DNA of 64,000 nucleotides from Streptomyces cyaneofuscatus (GTDB lineage: Bacteria > Actinomycetota > Actinomycetes > Streptomycetales > Streptomycetaceae). The translations under genes were made by a program, and so were the position numbers. The notes below the pieces were generated by a model. The model did not search any database. It saw only the letters and a program-made list of their open reading frames with translations, and was not told the origin of the DNA. The stretch lies in assembly GCF_000718135.1 (NCBI RefSeq), contig NZ_JOEM01000011.1:62001-126000 (forward strand), read 5' to 3'. This document shows positions 44,539 through 53,127 of the stretch, piece after piece (within the stretch, counting starts at the first letter, position 1; every line of letters starts with the position of its first letter).

Positions 44539-45875
44539 GCGGCGCACGCCGAGAGCCCGCGGGCCACCGCACACCGCTCGCCGCCACGCTCGCGGCCAAC
44601 TCCATCTCCACCGCCGGGACTTCGCTGACCCTGATCGGAGTGCCCTGGTTCGTCCTGGAGACCACCGGCAGCGCGGGCCGGGCGGGCGTCGTCGCCTTCT
44701 GCGCCACCCTGCCGATCGTCCTCGCCGCGCTGATCGGCGGGCCGTTCATCGACCGGATCGGCCGCCGCCGGGTCGCCATCGCCTCGGACACGGTGTGCGG
44801 CCTCGCCATCGCCGCGATCCCGCTGCTGCACCACGTGGGCGCCCTCGAATTCTGGATGCTCTGCGCGCTGATGGCGCTCAACGGGTTCGCGCACACGCCG
44901 GGCAACACAGCCCGCTACGTGCTCATCCCCGACCTCGCCGAACACGCGGGCACCACGCTCCCCCGGGCCGCCAGCCTCTTCGACGCGGTGTCGCGCGGGG
45001 CCAGGATGGTCGGCGCGGCGCTGGCCGGGGTGCTCATCGCCTTCGCCGGCTCGGAGACCGTACTGCTCCTGGACGCCGCGACGTTCGGCCTCTCCGCCCT
45101 GCTGATCGCCGCCGGAGTACGGGGGTTGAGCTCGGCCGAGCCGCGCAAGGGCGGGCCGCCCGTCTCGCTGCGCACGTACGGCACCGAACTCCGCGAGGGC
45201 TACGGACACTTGCTGTCCAACCGGCTGCTGCTGGCGGTCGTGGTGATGGTGATGTTCATGAACGGCACCGACCAGGGCTGGAACGCCGTCCTGCTCCCGG
45301 TGCACGCCGAGGCCGAGCTGGGCGGGGCGAAGGCGATCGGGCTGCTCACCGCGCTGTTCGGGGCGGGCGGACTGACGGGCGCGCTGCTGTACGGGGCGGT
45401 GGGGCACCGGTTCTCGCGGCGGGCGGTGTTCACGGTGTGCGTGATCCTGTGCGGCGCACCGCGCTTCCTGGTCGCGGCGGTGACCGGGACGACGCTGCCG
45501 CTGGCGGTGACCATGCTGCTGGGCGGGATCGCGGGCGGGGTGCTGAACCCGATCCTGACGACGGTGATCTACGAGCGGGTCCCGGACCGGCTGCGCAGCC
45601 GGGTCGCGGGGGCGCTGACCGCAGGCTGCGAGTTCGCGATGCCGCTGGGCGGTCTTGCGGCCGGGCTGCTGGTGGAGGGGCTGGGCTCGTCGGGGGCGCT
45701 GCTGGCGATGGGCGGGGTGTACTTCCTGGCGACGCTGAGCCCGCTGGTGTTCCCGTCGTGGCGGACGATGGAGGGGCCGGCGGCGGGAGGGGAGGCGGGT
45801 CAGGAGGTCTCCGTACCGTTGCCCCCCGAGGAGGTCAGCAGCTCGGCACCTTCCCGCCCTGCTCAAGCGCCTTGA
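44535..45875 (+). CDS. MFS exporter, drug-type
   Basis: A 446-aa MFS protein with about twelve helices. GGPFIDRIGRRRVAIASD is the helix 2-3 motif A. The MFS_3 pattern (AATLAANSISTAGTSLTLIGVPWFVLETTGS at the N-terminus) resembles macrolide-efflux-like proteins. The C-terminus is Pro/Ser-rich and its last 41 bp overlap the 3' end of the convergent protease gene. Translationally coupled to the ArsR gene, it is probably the regulated target. The exported compound is unknown. Confidence 0.86.
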   Translation: MSGARREPAGHRTPLAATLAANSISTAGTSLTLIGVPWFVLETTGSAGRAGVVAFCATLPIVLAALIGGPFIDRIGRRRVAIASDTVCGLAIAAIPLLHHVGALEFWMLCALMALNGFAHTPGNTARYVLIPDLAEHAGTTLPRAASLFDAVSRGARMVGAALAGVLIAFAGSETVLLLDAATFGLSALLIAAGVRGLSSAEPRKGGPPVSLRTYGTELREGYGHLLSNRLLLAVVVMVMFMNGTDQGWNAVLLPVHAEAELGGAKAIGLLTALFGAGGLTGALLYGAVGHRFSRRAVFTVCVILCGAPRFLVAAVTGTTLPLAVTMLLGGIAGGVLNPILTTVIYERVPDRLRSRVAGALTAGCEFAMPLGGLAAGLLVEGLGSSGALLAMGGVYFLATLSPLVFPSWRTMEGPAAGGEAGQEVSVPLPPEEVSSSAPSRPAQAP

Positions 45876-46623
45876 GCGCGTCCACCGCGCCGGAGAGCGT
45901 CGTGACGGGGATCAGCCGCAGCCCGTCGGGCCGCTCGGCCTCCGCCTCGCGGCACTCGGCCTTCGGGACGAGGAAGACGGTGGCCCCGTCGCGGTGGGCG
46001 GCCTGGGTCTTCATGGAGACCCCGCCGACCGCGCCGACCTTGCCGTCCGCGCTGATCGTCCCCGTACCGGCGATGGTGCGGCCCCCGGTGAGGCCGCCGC
46101 CCCTGCCGTCGCCGTCGAGCTTGTCGATGATGCCGAGGGAGAGGAAGAGCCCGGCGCTGGGCCCGCCGATGTCGCCGAGGTCCACGGTCACCCGCATCGA
46201 GCCGGGCTCGCGCTTCAGCTGGTTCAGGGCCGCGTCGACGGCGACGTTCTGGGACTGCTTCATGTCGTTCAGGTTGTGCTTCTCGATCTCCTGCTCGGAG
46301 CCGCCCGTCGGGTAGACGGAGTCCCGGGGCATGACCGCCCGGTCCGTACGGAACCAGCCGTCCAGGACGTTGCCGATCCGGATGTCCGCCGTGGGCCCGG
46401 TGGCGACGATGGTGGTCATCCGCAGCTGCCCGTCGGTGGGCCGGGTCTCCGCGCCGGTGATGGTGATCACCGGCTTGCCCCGGTCCTTGCCGAGCACGTC
46501 GGCGGTCACCCCGGGCTGCGCCACGGTGAACGGCAGCGGTGCGAGGGCCGCCGTACCGAGGAGGGCGAGGACGGGCAGCGCGCAGAGGGCGAGCGCGCGG
46601 GGGCGCGAGAGACGAGAGAGCAC
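45835..46623 (-). CDS. Secreted/anchored Lon-domain (S16) protease-like protein
   Basis: A 262-aa protein. An N-terminal hydrophobic segment (about 9-30) acts as signal or anchor. The C-terminal half carries the Lon proteolytic fold, with catalytic Ser156 in GGPSAGLFLSLGI and Lys205 in GAVGGVSMK. YlbL-type relatives usually have a PDZ domain before it; here the region of about 40-125 is short and no clear PDZ is seen. It probably works outside the membrane. Its 3' end overlaps the MFS gene by 41 bp. Confidence 0.85.
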   Translation of the reverse strand: MLSRLSRPRALALCALPVLALLGTAALAPLPFTVAQPGVTADVLGKDRGKPVITITGAETRPTDGQLRMTTIVATGPTADIRIGNVLDGWFRTDRAVMPRDSVYPTGGSEQEIEKHNLNDMKQSQNVAVDAALNQLKREPGSMRVTVDLGDIGGPSAGLFLSLGIIDKLDGDGRGGGLTGGRTIAGTGTISADGKVGAVGGVSMKTQAAHRDGATVFLVPKAECREAEAERPDGLRLIPVTTLSGAVDALKALEQGGKVPSC

Positions 46624-46772
46624 GCGTCCAATCTAACCGCCGCGCGCGAGCGGGAACGCGCCAGGCGTACGCCCCCGCCGTACCACCGCCGTACCACTGC
46701 CGCAGAGGGCGCCGCCGGCGCGACGGCCGGGACCCGTGGCCCCGGCCACCCGCCCGCGCCGCGCCCCGTGCG

Positions 46773-47417
46773 CTACCGCAGGGCGTCCGCCACTTCCCGG
46801 GCGGCGTCGAGCACCCGGGGCCCGACCCGTTCCGGAACGGCGTCGGCGAGCATGACCACGCCGACGCTCCCCTCCACCCCCGATACCCCGACCAGCGGCG
46901 CGGCCGCCCCGCTGGCACCGGCTTCGAGCTCGCCGTGGGTGAGGGTGTACCCGGGGTGCCCGGCCGCGGTGTGCTGGCGGGCGGAGAGGATGGCCCGCCC
47001 GGCGGCACCGCGGTCCAGCGGGTGCCGGAAGCCCGCCCGGTAGGCCACGTGGTAGTCGGTCCAGGTCGGCTCGACGACGGCGACCGCGAGGGCGTCGCTG
47101 CCGTCGACTAGCGTGAGGTGGGCGGTGGCCCCTATGTCCTCGGCCAGGGAGCGCAGCGCGGGCAGCGCGGCCTCCCGGACGAGGGGGTGCACCTGACGGC
47201 CCAGGCGCAGCACTCCGAGTCCGACCCGGGCGCGGCCGCCCAGATCACGACGGACCAGGGCGTGCTGCTCCAGGGTGGCGAGCAGCCGGTAGACGACGGT
47301 GCGGTTGACCCCGAGCTTGTTGGACAACTCGGTGACGGTCAGGCCGTGGTCGGTATCGGCGAGCAGTTTGAGGACCCGCAGTCCTCGGTCGAGCGTCTGG
47401 GAAGTCTCCGCTGTCAC
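46773..47417 (-). CDS. IclR-family transcriptional regulator
   Basis: A 214-aa regulator. The HTH is SQTLDRGLRVLKLLADTDHGLTVTELSNKLGVNRTVVYRLL in broken form, followed by the IclR effector domain (TAHLTLVDGSDALAVAVVEP, HPLDRGAAGRAILS). GTG 47417 has GGAGAGGG upstream; a longer frame upstream has no domain support. No metabolic gene adjoins it, so its target is unknown. Confidence 0.86.
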   Translation of the reverse strand: MTAETSQTLDRGLRVLKLLADTDHGLTVTELSNKLGVNRTVVYRLLATLEQHALVRRDLGGRARVGLGVLRLGRQVHPLVREAALPALRSLAEDIGATAHLTLVDGSDALAVAVVEPTWTDYHVAYRAGFRHPLDRGAAGRAILSARQHTAAGHPGYTLTHGELEAGASGAAAPLVGVSGVEGSVGVVMLADAVPERVGPRVLDAAREVADALR

Positions 47418-47897
47418 GACGCCCTCTCCTCTTCGGGTGAGCGACGGCGGCCCTGCTCCGGGGGTTGCGGCACCGGTCCCAGCGGCGACGCACGGAGAGG
47501 CCGCCGGTCTGGCCATAGGCACCGGCTGCGCTCCGCGGCGGCTCTGCCACGGGGCGTTCATATGGCGGGGACAGTAGCGAGCCAGTCCGCTCAGCGGAAG
47601 CCCTCGTCCAGAATCCGGGCGCCTCGCCGGGTGGGGCCCCGACCGTACGACATAACCGCCGGTCAGCGCGGTGGCGTCCGAAACGCGAACATCTACGCGC
47701 GTCCAGGAGGGCAGACGTGTTGGTGACCCTTCGTGCACCTCATGTGAACTGGCGTTAACTCACCGTGAATTGAAGCCTGCACAATTTTCCGGCCGGAGGG
47801 GTGCCGGGCGATGGAGCGTGGCCGGAAACGGGCGTGCGGCCCGCCCCGGGATGGACCGGAACGAGCCGCACGGAAGAGCCGCACGGAAGAGGGGCCC
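47418..47897. other. 480-bp intergenic region
   Basis: It lies between the IclR gene start and the helicase gene stop. It holds the IclR promoter region and, near 47743-47770, a set of PHO-box-like repeats in an A/T-rich patch. Reading frames here are short or lack start signals and conserved character, so none is called. Confidence 0.55.
47743..47770 (-). promoter_or_regulatory. PHO-box-like direct repeats
   Basis: On the minus strand ATTCACG, GTTAACG and GTTCACA occur in a row with start-to-start steps of 11 and 10 nt. Streptomyces PhoP binds direct repeats of GTTCACC-type heptamers every 11 nt. The nearest downstream gene on that strand is IclR, about 330 bp away. Confidence 0.35.
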
Positions 47898-49691
47898 TCA
47901 CGTCATGCGGGTGGCCCACTCCTGGACCTTGGCGATCCGCTGCTGGATCTGGTGGGCGGTCGCCTCGGCGCTCGGCGGGCCGCCGCAGACGCGGCGCAGT
48001 TCGTTGTGGAGCACGCCGTGGGGCTTGCCGCTCTGGTGGGTGTAGGCGGAGACCATCGTGTTGAGCTGCTTGCGCAGGCTCAGCAGCTGCTTGTGGGTGA
48101 CGACGGGCCGCGCCTCGGCGGGCTTCTCCAGGAGGTCGGCCTCCTCGGCCGGCTTCTGGCGGCTGTGCGCGATCTGGCGGCTCTGGCGCTTCTGGAGGAG
48201 GAGCTGCACCTGGTCGGGTTCGAGGAGGCCGGGGATGCCGAGGTAGTCCTGCTCCTCCTCACTGCCCGGGTGGGCCTGCATGCCGAACTCGGCGCCGTCG
48301 TACAGCACCCGGTCGAAGACCGCGTCCGACTCCAGCGCCTCGAAGGGAAGTTGCTCCTCGGTCTCCTCGTCCTCCAGCCGCTCGGCGTCGGCGAGGAGCT
48401 GGTCCTCCTCCGCGAACGGGTTCTCCTCGTCGCTGCCCTTCTTCGGCTTGTCGAGGACGTGGTCGCGTTCGACCTCCATCTCGTTGGCGAAGTCGAGGAG
48501 CATCGGGATCGTCGGTACGAAGACGGAGGCCGTCTCACCGCGCCTGCGGGAGCGCACGAAGCGGCCGACGGCCTGGGCGAAGAAGAGGGGCGTCGAGATG
48601 GTGGTCGCGTACACGCCGACGGCGAGGCGCGGCACGTCGACGCCCTCGGACACCATGCGCACGGCGACCATCCAGCGCGACTCGTCCGCGCTGAACTTGT
48701 CGATCTTCTTCGAGGCGGCCTTCTCGTCGGAGAGGACCACGGTCGGGGTCTCGCCGGTGACCTTCTTCAGGATCTTGGCGTACGCGCGGGCCGAGTCCTG
48801 GTCCGTCGCGATGACGAGCCCGCCCGCGTCGGGGATGCCCTTGCGGACCTCGGTGAGCCGCTTGTCGGCGGCGCTCAGCACGTTGGGGATCCACTCGCCG
48901 GTGGGGGCGAGCGCGGTGCGCCAGGCCTGGCCGATGGCGTCCTTGGTCATCGGCTCGCCGAGCCGGGCCGCGATCTCGTCGCCGGCCTTGGTGCGCCAGC
49001 GCATGTTGCCGCTGTAGCTGAGGAAGATGACCGGCCGGACCACGCCGTCGGCGAGCGCGTTGCCGTAGCCGTAGGTGTAGTCGGCGGAGGAGCGGCGGAT
49101 GCCGTCGTTGCCCTCCTCGTACTGGACGAAGGGGATCGGGTTGGTGTCCGACCGGAACGGCGTACCGGTCAGCGCGAGCCGCCGGGTCGCCGGGTCGAAC
49201 GCCTCCTGGCAGGCCTCGCCCCAGGACTTCGAGTCACCGGCGTGGTGGATCTCGTCGAGGATCACGAGGGTCTTGCGCTGCTCGCAGCGGTTGCGGTGCA
49301 GCATGGGCCGGACGCCGACACCGGCGTACGTCACGGCGACGCCGTGGTACTCCTTGCTCAGCGGACCGGCGCTGTACTCCGGGTCCAGCTTGATCCCTAT
49401 GCGGGCGGCCGCCTCCGCCCACTGCTTCTTGAGGTGCTCGGTCGGGGCGACCACGGTGATCTGCTGGACGACATGGTGGTGCAGCAGCCACGACGCGAGG
49501 GTCAGCGCGAAGGTGGTCTTGCCGGCGCCGGGCGTGGCGACGGCGAGGAAGTCGCGCGGCTGCTCCTGGACGTACCTCTCCATGGCTCCTTGCTGCCAGG
49601 CTCGCAGCTTGCCGGCGGTGCCCCAGGGGGCGCGGCCGGGAAAGGCGGGAGAGAGGTGGTGGGAGGAGGAGGCGGTGGTGGTGGTAGTCAC
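47898..49691 (-). CDS. DEAD/DEAH-box helicase (SSL2-type)
   Basis: A 597-aa superfamily 2 helicase. Motif I is ATPGAGKTT (52-60), motif II DEIHH (146-150) and motif III TGTPFRSD. Helicase motifs V/VI include VRMVSEGVDVPRL and QAVGRFVRSRR. The last ~170 residues are acidic then helical, with no known domain. Such proteins are widespread in Streptomyces and thought to act in DNA repair or nucleic acid remodelling. Start GTG 49691 has a close GGAG. Confidence 0.9.
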   Translation of the reverse strand: MTTTTTASSSHHLSPAFPGRAPWGTAGKLRAWQQGAMERYVQEQPRDFLAVATPGAGKTTFALTLASWLLHHHVVQQITVVAPTEHLKKQWAEAAARIGIKLDPEYSAGPLSKEYHGVAVTYAGVGVRPMLHRNRCEQRKTLVILDEIHHAGDSKSWGEACQEAFDPATRRLALTGTPFRSDTNPIPFVQYEEGNDGIRRSSADYTYGYGNALADGVVRPVIFLSYSGNMRWRTKAGDEIAARLGEPMTKDAIGQAWRTALAPTGEWIPNVLSAADKRLTEVRKGIPDAGGLVIATDQDSARAYAKILKKVTGETPTVVLSDEKAASKKIDKFSADESRWMVAVRMVSEGVDVPRLAVGVYATTISTPLFFAQAVGRFVRSRRRGETASVFVPTIPMLLDFANEMEVERDHVLDKPKKGSDEENPFAEEDQLLADAERLEDEETEEQLPFEALESDAVFDRVLYDGAEFGMQAHPGSEEEQDYLGIPGLLEPDQVQLLLQKRQSRQIAHSRQKPAEEADLLEKPAEARPVVTHKQLLSLRKQLNTMVSAYTHQSGKPHGVLHNELRRVCGGPPSAEATAHQIQQRIAKVQEWATRMT

Positions 49692-49847
49692 GGTCTCCGG
49701 TTCGGGGCGCTCGGGTACGTGGGTCGCTGCCGCTGCCGGACCCGGCCCGAAGGACCCGGCCCGCGATACGACAACCGGGCCACCCTACCGGGGGCCCGGT
49801 GGAAACCCGGTACGAACGAGCCGCGCCGAGGGCCGACGAGACCGTGC

Positions 49848-50237
49848 TCACATCGCGTCGACGACCAGGTCCCGCAGCCCTTGGGAGATGACCTTGACCT
49901 CGTCCGTCTCACCCGTGGCGACGTCGATGACCAGCCGTTCCGCCGCGTCGATGTCCGGGCGCAGGTCGATGCCGTTCATGGCGAGGAAGGTGACGCAGGA
50001 GAGCCAGGCCGTCCGCTTGTTGCCGTCGAAGAAGGGATGGTTGACCGCCAGGGACTGGAGGAGCGCCGCCGCCTTGTCTATCACGTCGGGATAGGCCTCC
50101 TCGCCGAACATGGCGGCCGAAGGTCGATGGACCGCCGACTCCAGCAGACCGGCGTCCCGGACGACGATCTGCATGTCGTCGCAGGCGTGCTCGGCGATCA
50201 CGAGCACGTCCTCGGAGCTCAGATAGACACAGCTCAC
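49848..50237 (-). CDS. Fic/Doc-family toxin
   Basis: A 129-aa Doc-type protein. The catalytic motif HPFFDGNKRT is at 67-76 (Fic consensus HxFx[DE]GNKR). It probably modifies a translation target by phosphorylation, as Doc does to EF-Tu, or by AMPylation. GTG 50237 overlaps the antitoxin stop by 4 nt. It is the second gene of a toxin-antitoxin pair. Confidence 0.88.
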   Translation of the reverse strand: MSCVYLSSEDVLVIAEHACDDMQIVVRDAGLLESAVHRPSAAMFGEEAYPDVIDKAAALLQSLAVNHPFFDGNKRTAWLSCVTFLAMNGIDLRPDIDAAERLVIDVATGETDEVKVISQGLRDLVVDAM

Positions 50238-50434
50238 TTCAGCCGCTCCATCAGCTCGCTCCACTTGGCCGCCTGCTCCTTCGCGGTCTTGCGGACGATG
50301 GCCTGCTGCGCCGTTCTGGCGAGGTAGTCGTCCACGGCCTGGAGCAGTATGGCGTGCATGCTGGTGCCCTCCTGCTCGGCACGCTGCTTGAGGGCCTCGG
50401 TCTGGTCGTCGCGGAGACGCAGGTTCATAGCCAT
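50234..50434 (-). CDS. Antitoxin, ribbon-helix-helix-like
   Basis: A 66-aa protein. MNLRLRDDQTEALKQRAEQEGTSMHAILLQAV looks like an RHH (CopG/Arc) DNA-binding unit, and the Lys/Glu-rich C-terminus (KEQAAKWSELMERLK) should bind Doc. Start ATG 50434 has no clear SD and the promoter-like DNA is close, so it may be leaderless; a second ATG is at 50428. Unlike the phd-doc pair, the antitoxin is not a Phd-fold protein. Confidence 0.78.
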   Translation of the reverse strand: MAMNLRLRDDQTEALKQRAEQEGTSMHAILLQAVDDYLARTAQQAIVRKTAKEQAAKWSELMERLK

Positions 50435-50437
50435 ACC

Positions 50438-50471
50438 AGAACGGTACCACCGGGTGGGGCCAGAGTGGTAC
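50438..50471. promoter_or_regulatory. Repeats upstream of the antitoxin
   Basis: CAGAACGGTAC (50438) and CAGAGTGGTAC (50461) are direct repeats 23 bp apart, roughly two helical turns, directly before the antitoxin start. They are a candidate autoregulatory operator. Confidence 0.4.
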
Positions 50472-50474
50472 TGG

Positions 50475-52082
50475 CTACATCTCCCGCACCCGCGTAGCCA
50501 CCCAAGCCCCCACCACCGCGACCACCGCCATCGGCACGAACACCGCCGCGAAGGCCGCCGGGTGCGAGCCCGTGGCCGCCCCGCTCACCGTGCCGTGGGC
50601 CGCCGCGCCCAGGGCCTCGCCGCCGAGGGCCGCGAAGGCGGCGCCGCCGAGGGCCAGGAGCAGGACGTTGGAGAGGCCGTCGGAGATCTGGAGGGCGGCG
50701 GAGTTGGAGCCCGCCTCTTCGGGGGCCGACAGCTTCAGGAGCAGCACGCTGGTGGAGGCGATCACCATGCCCATGCCGAAGCAGCCGAAGGCCCAGGCCA
50801 CGGCGACGATCCAGACCGGGACGGCCGGGATCAGCACGGTGGGGGCCACGGCGATGGATGCCGCCACCAGCACCATCCCGCTCACCATCAGCCGCTCCCG
50901 GTACGGCTCCAGGCGCGGCCGGGACTGGACGTACGAGCCGAGCGCCCAGGTCGCGCCGCCCACCGCCAGGGAGAGGCCCGCCATGGTCGGGGTCAGGCCG
51001 CGCTGGGTGACCAGCATCAGCGGTACGAAGGACTCGGCCGCGATGAACGAACCGGCCGCCACCCCGCGCAGCAGGATCACCGACGGCAGCCCGCGCGCCG
51101 CCCGTACGGTGCCGGTGGGCAGCAGGCCCCGTACGGCGGGCACCAGCAGCGCGACGCCCGCGGCGGCGGGGAGCACGGCGAGCCAGTTCAGCTCCTGGCC
51201 CGCGTACTGGAGCAGCCCGGCCCCCGCCGAGATCCCCAGCGCGAGGCGGATACGCCGGCGGTCGTACGGTGGCGGCGGCGCGTCCGGGTCCGCCGGGCCC
51301 GAGGCCATCCGGCGGATCTGCGGAAGGGCCAGGGCCAGCGGGATCACGATCAGGGCGGGGATGCCGACGAAGACCCAGCGCCAGCCGAGGTGCTCGGTCA
51401 CCGTGCCGGCGGCCAGCGGCCCGACCACGGACGGGATCACCCAGCTCGCGGCGAAGGCGGCCATGATGGCGGGCCGGATGCGTTCGGGGTAGGCCCGCCC
51501 GATGACCACGTACAGGGCGACGATCACCAGCCCGCCGCCGAGCCCCTGGACCGCCCGGCCCGCGATGAAGACCCACATGGAGCCCGCCGCCCCGGAGAGC
51601 AGCAGACCCGCGCCGAAGGCGGTGATCCCGGTGGCGAGCGGCTGGAGCGGTCCGCGCCGGTCGGCCCACTGGCCGGAGAGCACCATGGCGAAGAGGCTGG
51701 TGGTGAAGTACGCGGAGAAGGCGAACGCGTAGAGCGGGATGCCGTGCAGTTCCCGGGCGGCCACCGGCATCGCCGTACCGACCGCCGTCGCCTCGAACGC
51801 GATGAGGAACACCACGGAGACGATGCCGATGCTGAGCGCCCGGAAGGTGCGCCCGAGCACCCCCTCGGCGGCCGCCTCGGTGACCGCCCCGGCCAGATCG
51901 TCGGGCAGCGCGTCCGGCATCCCCGGCCGCAGGTCGCCGGGTATGCCGGTCTTCAGATCGGTGGGGAGGTCCGCCGGCAGTCCGGTCGCGGGGTCGGTGG
52001 GGCCGCCCGGCAGGTCGTGCGGCAGGTCGGTCGGCGCGGGGCGCGCGGCGTCGGTGCCGTCACGCTGTTCGGGGGCGGTCAT
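50475..52082 (-). CDS. MFS transporter, DHA2/drug-type
   Basis: A 535-aa exporter with about fourteen helices. The N-terminal ~60 residues are unusual: repeated (T)DLPxDL-like units rich in Pro and Asp. The MFS core starts IGIVSVVFLIAFEATAVGTAMP, with the helix 2-3 motif GQWADRRGP and GRAVQGLGGGL in motif C. ATG 52082 has only a weak GGGG upstream. Its substrate is unknown. It is just downstream (on the other side of the TA repeats) of the Doc pair but reads in the same direction, ending 40 bp upstream of the antitoxin start. Confidence 0.86.
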   Translation of the reverse strand: MTAPEQRDGTDAARPAPTDLPHDLPGGPTDPATGLPADLPTDLKTGIPGDLRPGMPDALPDDLAGAVTEAAAEGVLGRTFRALSIGIVSVVFLIAFEATAVGTAMPVAARELHGIPLYAFAFSAYFTTSLFAMVLSGQWADRRGPLQPLATGITAFGAGLLLSGAAGSMWVFIAGRAVQGLGGGLVIVALYVVIGRAYPERIRPAIMAAFAASWVIPSVVGPLAAGTVTEHLGWRWVFVGIPALIVIPLALALPQIRRMASGPADPDAPPPPYDRRRIRLALGISAGAGLLQYAGQELNWLAVLPAAAGVALLVPAVRGLLPTGTVRAARGLPSVILLRGVAAGSFIAAESFVPLMLVTQRGLTPTMAGLSLAVGGATWALGSYVQSRPRLEPYRERLMVSGMVLVAASIAVAPTVLIPAVPVWIVAVAWAFGCFGMGMVIASTSVLLLKLSAPEEAGSNSAALQISDGLSNVLLLALGGAAFAALGGEALGAAAHGTVSGAATGSHPAAFAAVFVPMAVVAVVGAWVATRVREM

Positions 52083-52268
52083 GGCCCCAGAGTAAGGGGC
52101 GTGGAGCGGTTTGAGCCCTGTCCCTGGGCCCGCCCGGGGTCGTCCCTTGGTCGTAGGCCGCAGGGCCCGGGCGTGAACGGCGTATGGCAGTCGCGTTGCG
52201 CACCGGCCGCTTCCCTTGTGGTCCGCTCCCCGCGCGTCCTAACGTCGAGGACGAAGAAGCAAACGCAT

Positions 52269-52340
52269 GGCCGTGTGCCCGAGAGGCTCAGGGGCTCGAC
52301 TGCAACTCGAGTTACACCGGTTCGATTCCGGTCACGGCCT
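52269..52340 (+). tRNA. tRNA-Cys (GCA)
   Basis: A 72-nt canonical tRNA. Acceptor GGCCGTG pairs with CACGGCC, the anticodon arm is CTCGA-CTGCAAC-TCGAG giving GCA, and the T arm is ACCGG-TTCGATT-CCGGT. The discriminator U73 is a known identity element for cysteine. CCA is not encoded. A short GGGGGCGGCCGTAGCC-type hairpin lies about 20-40 nt further on. Confidence 0.95.
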
Positions 52341-52492
52341 CCGATGAGGCACCGAAAGGCTACGGCCGCCCCTATTCTGCGGGGGCGGCCGTAGCCGTGT
52401 CCGGGGCACGGGGACGCAGGCGCGGCCGGGGCTCGCTCTCCCCTTCTGAGCAGCTGAAGCAACGAACCCGCGGAAGCACAGGGATCGCACCT

Positions 52493-53044
52493 ATGGCCGT
52501 CGTCGTCCTCCTGTTCCTCATAGCCGCGGCATTTCTCGCCGTCGCCCTGATCGGCCCGTACCGGCTGTACTGGCGGGCCCGGCCGCGAGCGGCCGGGCAA
52601 CCTTCGGAAGCGGCTCTCGCGGTGGGGCGGGTCGCCGCGTTCGGGGCCGCCGGGGCCTTCGTCTTCGCGGGCTGCTCGGCTCAGGAAGCGGCTGACCTAG
52701 GGGCCTGGACAGCGAGCGAGGTCCGGAAAGCCTCCGAGGACGCGGCGGAGTCGATGGCCTCCGACCCCCAGATCCGCCGCGATCCGGCGGAGGGCTACAC
52801 CTCACTGATCGAGGCGGCCGTCCGCGAAGCGGGAGAGGGCCAGGGACCCTCGTACCACGTCTCCGTAGAACGAGCCGGTGACGGTCACTCCTACGCCATC
52901 TCGGCGGACGGCTCCGAGGTCTGCATGCACGTCACGGAGGTGAGGTCGGCACAGGGCGGGATCCTGGTGCCGGAAGCGGGTGGCGGCAGCGGGTCCATCG
53001 CCACGTACGACCTGACCGCGACGGTCGAGGACGGCGCCTGCTGA
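52493..53044 (+). CDS. Hypothetical membrane protein
   Basis: A 183-aa protein I do not recognise. Helix 1 is at residues 2-20, and a second hydrophobic stretch at about 45-62 ends FAGC, like a lipobox placed inside the chain. The rest is an acidic, possibly extracellular domain with two Cys in the final third and at the end (DGAC). ATG 52493 has GGGA upstream. It converges on the lipoprotein gene of the neighbouring cluster. Confidence 0.6.
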   Translation: MAVVVLLFLIAAAFLAVALIGPYRLYWRARPRAAGQPSEAALAVGRVAAFGAAGAFVFAGCSAQEAADLGAWTASEVRKASEDAAESMASDPQIRRDPAEGYTSLIEAAVREAGEGQGPSYHVSVERAGDGHSYAISADGSEVCMHVTEVRSAQGGILVPEAGGGSGSIATYDLTATVEDGAC

Positions 53045-53127
53045 ACCGGGCGGCCGGGGCCGGCGGCCGGCCGAGGCCGCCGATGGCGCCGCCGCGGATC
53101 CGGCTGCCGGCCGGCACACCACCCGGC

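Noticed and set aside
47671..48045. Possible small gene in the 480-bp gap
   Set aside because: It overlaps the helicase 3' end antisense, lacks an RBS and has no conserved-looking segment.
52269..52340. tRNA-Cys as an integration site for a mobile element
   Set aside because: No integrase, excisionase or duplicated tRNA 3' end is seen nearby, and the tRNA is intact.
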